In this document: in pieces, positions 7,150-8,529 of the stretch
Layout of the letters: each line of letters begins with the position of its first letter
Position numbering within the stretch: the stretch's first letter is position 1
Assembly (NCBI GenBank): GCA_017354575.1
Contig: JAFMQP010000151.1
Coordinates: 1-8,529 of the forward strand
DNA length: 8,529 nucleotides
Reading direction: 5' to 3'
Origin: Acidothermales bacterium
GTDB taxonomy: Bacteria; Actinomycetota; Actinomycetes; Streptosporangiales; WHST01
The notes under the pieces: generated by a model
Database searches by the model: none
Told to the model about the DNA's origin: nothing
The model's input: only the letters and a program-made list of their open reading frames with translations
Translations under genes and position numbers: made by a program

Positions 7150-7244
7150 GGAACCGTGACCGGAGAGCCCGTCGAGGACCTCATGCTCAACCGCGAGCGG
7201 CACCGGTACCCGGCAACCGACCCGGTACGGGGAGGATGGTCCCC
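7150..7244 (+). other. Intergenic gap between the polysaccharide unit and the phosphatase unit
   Basis: This is the only gap longer than about 30 bases between genes in the window. It contains no convincing -35/-10 pair and no hairpin followed by a T-run, so neither a promoter nor an intrinsic terminator can be claimed. It does hold two CCGGTAC copies (7203-7209 and 7222-7228) and the phosphatase ribosome binding site. A GTG at 7156 opens a frame that runs into the phosphatase gene out of phase; it looks like a shadow. Confidence 0.5.
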
Positions 7245-7274
7245 ATGTCGAGACCGTCGCACCCGTACCGGGTC
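7219..7274 (+). promoter_or_regulatory. 13-bp perfect inverted repeat bracketing the phosphatase RBS and start codon
   Basis: GACCCGGTACGGG at 7219-7231 is the exact reverse complement of CCCGTACCGGGTC at 7262-7274, leaving a 30-base loop. The loop holds most of the Shine-Dalgarno (its 5' G residues are in the stem) and the ATG at 7245. An alternative small hairpin pairs GGGGA (7229-7233) with TCCCC (7240-7244) and would mask the Shine-Dalgarno. It could be an mRNA structure controlling translation or a DNA operator. The right arm lies in codons for the conserved phosphatase N-terminus, so chance cannot be excluded. Confidence 0.4.
7229..7235 (+). promoter_or_regulatory. Ribosome binding site deciding the phosphatase start
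   Basis: GGGGAGG ends directly against an in-frame ATG at 7236 (no spacing) but lies 9 bases before ATG 7245. Normal ribosome spacing therefore selects ATG 7245 and gives a protein three residues shorter. It is the strongest Shine-Dalgarno in the window, in keeping with independent translation start of the second unit. Confidence 0.7.
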
Positions 7275-7745
7275 TGCTTCGTCTGTACCGGGAACATCTG
7301 CCGGTCGCCGATGGCCGAGGCCGTCTTCCGCGGCCAGGTCAGGCGCGCCGGGCTGGCCGACCGCATCGAGGTCGACAGCGCCGGCACCGGCGACTGGTAC
7401 ACGGGAGACCCGCCCCAGCCGGGCACGCTGGAGGTGCTGCGTCAGCACGGCATCGACGGCAGCGACCTGCGTGCACGCGGCTTCGAGCAGGGCGACTTCG
7501 AACGGTTCGACCTGATCGCCTGTCTCGACACCGGGCACCGCGACGAGCTGCGTCCGTACGCCGGCCCGTACGCCGACCGGCTCCGCCTGTTGCGGGAGTA
7601 CGACCCGGACGCCGACAGCCCCAACGTCCCCGACCCGTACCTCGGCCCGCTGTCCGGGTTCGAGCTGGCGTACGCGCTCATCGAACCGGCGTGCCGCGGC
7701 CTGCTCGACGCCGTGACCGACGACCTCGGGGCGGTGGAGCGGTGA
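7245..7745 (+). CDS. Low-molecular-weight protein-tyrosine-phosphatase family protein (possible deglycation phosphatase)
   Basis: This 166-residue cytoplasmic enzyme has the LMW-PTP P-loop near its N-terminus, C14-TGNIC-R20-S21 (the CX5R(S/T) signature with nucleophile C14), the segment VDSAGTGDW (43-51) and the catalytic acid loop D130-P131-Y132. The family hydrolyses phosphotyrosine or small phosphate esters through a cysteinyl-phosphate. Two usual features differ: the loop reads DPYLG where protein phosphatases such as mycobacterial PtpA have DPYYG, so the second aromatic wall residue is Leu133, and the common W-H after AGTG is W51-Y52. Its stop overlaps the carbonic anhydrase start as GTGA, and a fructosamine-kinase-family gene follows. 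Because plant LMW-PTP homologues have been linked to dephosphorylating ribulosamine/erythrulosamine 5-phosphates, a role in deglycation is a reasonable alternative to protein-tyrosine dephosphorylation. A Wzb-like role in the adjacent polysaccharide pathway is also possible, but no tyrosine kinase is seen. Confidence 0.93.
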   Translation: MSRPSHPYRVCFVCTGNICRSPMAEAVFRGQVRRAGLADRIEVDSAGTGDWYTGDPPQPGTLEVLRQHGIDGSDLRARGFEQGDFERFDLIACLDTGHRDELRPYAGPYADRLRLLREYDPDADSPNVPDPYLGPLSGFELAYALIEPACRGLLDAVTDDLGAVER

Positions 7746-8233
7746 CGACGACGGACGAGCTGCTCGCCAACGCCGCCGGGTACCGCGCGGCCTTCACCGG
7801 CGACGACCTCTCGGCCCAGCCGGTCCGGCGGATCAGCGTCGTGGCGTGCATGGACGCGCGGATCGACCTCTTCGCGTTGCTCGGGCTGCGCCGCGGTGAC
7901 GCGCACCTGATCCGCAACGCGGGCGGGATCGCGACCGCCGACGTCCGGCGTTCGCTGGCGATCAGCCAACGCCGGCTCGGCACCACCGAGGTGGCGGTCA
8001 TCCAGCACACGACCTGCGGGCTGCTCGGCCTCGACGACGAGGAGTTGCTCGCCGAGCTCGAGGCGGACGTCGGCCACCGTCCCGACTGGACGCCCGGGGC
8101 GTTCGCCGACCTGGACGAGAACGTCCGGGAGTCGGTCGCGCTGGTGCGTGCCGACCCGTTCATCCCCCACCGCGAGCACGTGCGCGGCTTCGTCTACGAC
8201 GTGGCGGACGGCTCGCTTCGCGAGGTGACGTGA
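7742..8233 (+). CDS. Beta-class carbonic anhydrase (Rv1284-like)
   Basis: The product is a small zinc enzyme (163 aa) that interconverts CO2 and bicarbonate in the cytoplasm. The beta-class metal and catalytic residues are visible: C36-x-D38-x-R40 in VACMDAR, and H89-x-x-C92 in QHTTCG, giving the Cys/His/Cys zinc site and the Asp-Arg dyad. HLIRNAGG (55-62) and SLAISQRRLGT (71-81) are family motifs. Length and C-terminus (RGFVYDVADGSLREV) closely match Mycobacterium tuberculosis Rv1284 as I recall it, also about 163 residues. Start GTG 7742 overlaps the phosphatase stop (GTGA); the Shine-Dalgarno is weak, so coupling is likely. A longer in-frame start at 7691 would add an arginine-rich, non-conserved extension and was not used. 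Some members of this group are annotated only as carbonic-anhydrase-like; activity is inferred from the intact metal site. Confidence 0.95.
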   Translation: MTTTDELLANAAGYRAAFTGDDLSAQPVRRISVVACMDARIDLFALLGLRRGDAHLIRNAGGIATADVRRSLAISQRRLGTTEVAVIQHTTCGLLGLDDEELLAELEADVGHRPDWTPGAFADLDENVRESVALVRADPFIPHREHVRGFVYDVADGSLREVT

Positions 8234-8529
8234 CGACACCCGAGGACGCGGCCGCGCGGCTGCTCGGTCGGCCGGTGCGTGACGTGACGCCCGTCGGCGG
8301 CGGCTGCATCGGCACCGGCGCGCGGGCCACCACGGCGGACGGCCGGACGGTGTTCGTCAAGACGATGGCCGCGCCTCCCGAGGGCATCTTCGCCGCCGAG
8401 GCGGCGAGTCTCAGGTGGCTGCGTGCGGCAGGCGCCGTGCCCGTCCCCGAGGTGCTCGCGGACGGCGACGACGCCATCGTGCTCGAGTGGGTCGCGCCGG
8501 GTGCGCCGTCGCGTGCGGCGGCACGGCGG
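8230..8529 (+). CDS. Fructosamine-kinase-family protein, N-terminal part (runs off window)
   Basis: The first 100 codons of a fructosamine-3-kinase/ribulosamine-kinase-like protein are present; family members are usually around 250-300 residues, so the C-terminal catalytic lobe lies beyond the window. Visible features of the kinase N-lobe are a glycine-rich stretch VGGGCIGTG (22-30), the likely ATP-binding lysine K44 in VFVKT, the likely partner glutamate E57 in FAAEAASLRWL, the typical AVPVPEVL (69-76) and a hinge-like IVLEWV (83-88). Family enzymes phosphorylate ketosamines on proteins or small amines at the sugar 3-hydroxyl, which destabilises the adduct and repairs glycation. GTG 8230 overlaps the carbonic anhydrase stop (GTGA), and GAGGTGA at 8222-8228 sits just before it. 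Other aminoglycoside-phosphotransferase-like kinases are possible, but the AEA-L-L-GAVPVPEV pattern favours this family. Confidence 0.85.
   Translation, partial: MTTPEDAAARLLGRPVRDVTPVGGGCIGTGARATTADGRTVFVKTMAAPPEGIFAAEAASLRWLRAAGAVPVPEVLADGDDAIVLEWVAPGAPSRAAARR

Noticed and set aside
5989..7203. A 404-codon minus-strand open frame
   Set aside because: It is antisense to the beta-helix gene, whose repeated rungs clearly explain the coding signal here; the antisense product has no family features.
6405..7244. Upstream extension of the phosphatase frame into the beta-helix gene (a possible fusion)
   Set aside because: The frame stays open by chance in GC-rich DNA; its sequence is Arg/Pro-rich and unlike any domain, while a strong Shine-Dalgarno at 7229-7235 marks ATG 7245.
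7150..7244. Intrinsic terminator or promoter between the two units
   Set aside because: No T-run follows the possible hairpins and no -35/-10 pair at sensible spacing could be found, so neither was annotated; the inverted repeat is reported separately.
1..8529. CRISPR array, insertion sequence, phage genes, tRNA or rRNA
   Set aside because: No regularly spaced repeats, transposase or integrase motifs, terminal inverted repeats or RNA gene signatures were seen; the window is nearly fully explained by metabolic and polysaccharide genes.

Overview
The window is very GC-rich (roughly 70%) and every gene is on the + strand. Start and stop codons overlap repeatedly and GTG starts are frequent. With the mycobacterial-type carbonic anhydrase, this points to a chromosomal segment of a high-GC actinobacterium. 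The species cannot be read from the sequence. I see no mobile element, tRNA, rRNA or CRISPR.

Layout: positions 1-65 are non-coding, less GC-rich, and carry a candidate -10 box just before the first gene. Positions 66-7149 hold one tightly packed unit: pseB (UDP-GlcNAc 4,6-dehydratase, inverting), pseC (PLP aminotransferase), two probable GT-B-type surface-polysaccharide transferases of unassigned specificity (2180-3193 and 3190-4860), an unrecognised two-part protein (4857-6056), a 12-codon mini-ORF that overlaps both neighbours (6053-6091), and a parallel beta-helix protein (6088-7149). Consecutive genes overlap by 1-4 bases or are 6 bases apart, so they are probably co-transcribed and translationally coupled. 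PseB and PseC make UDP-4-amino-4,6-dideoxy-N-acetyl-beta-L-altrosamine, the first intermediates of pseudaminic acid. The following genes look like machinery for assembling a cell-surface glycan that contains this sugar or a derivative. No membrane protein and none of pseF, pseG, pseH or pseI lies in the window, so the set shown is incomplete.

A 95-base gap (7150-7244) separates a second unit: a low-molecular-weight phosphatase (7245-7745), a small beta-carbonic anhydrase of the Rv1284 type (7742-8233) and the 5' part of a fructosamine-kinase-family gene (8230 to the window edge), again joined by GTGA overlaps. A kinase of this family beside an LMW phosphatase suggests repair of sugar-damaged (glycated) proteins or metabolites. 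A 13-bp perfect inverted repeat brackets the ribosome binding site and start codon of the phosphatase gene.

The most interesting items are the uncharacterised glycan-assembly genes behind pseBC, the mini-ORF relay, the phosphatase/anhydrase/kinase unit with its altered phosphatase active-site loop, and the inverted repeat at 7219-7274.
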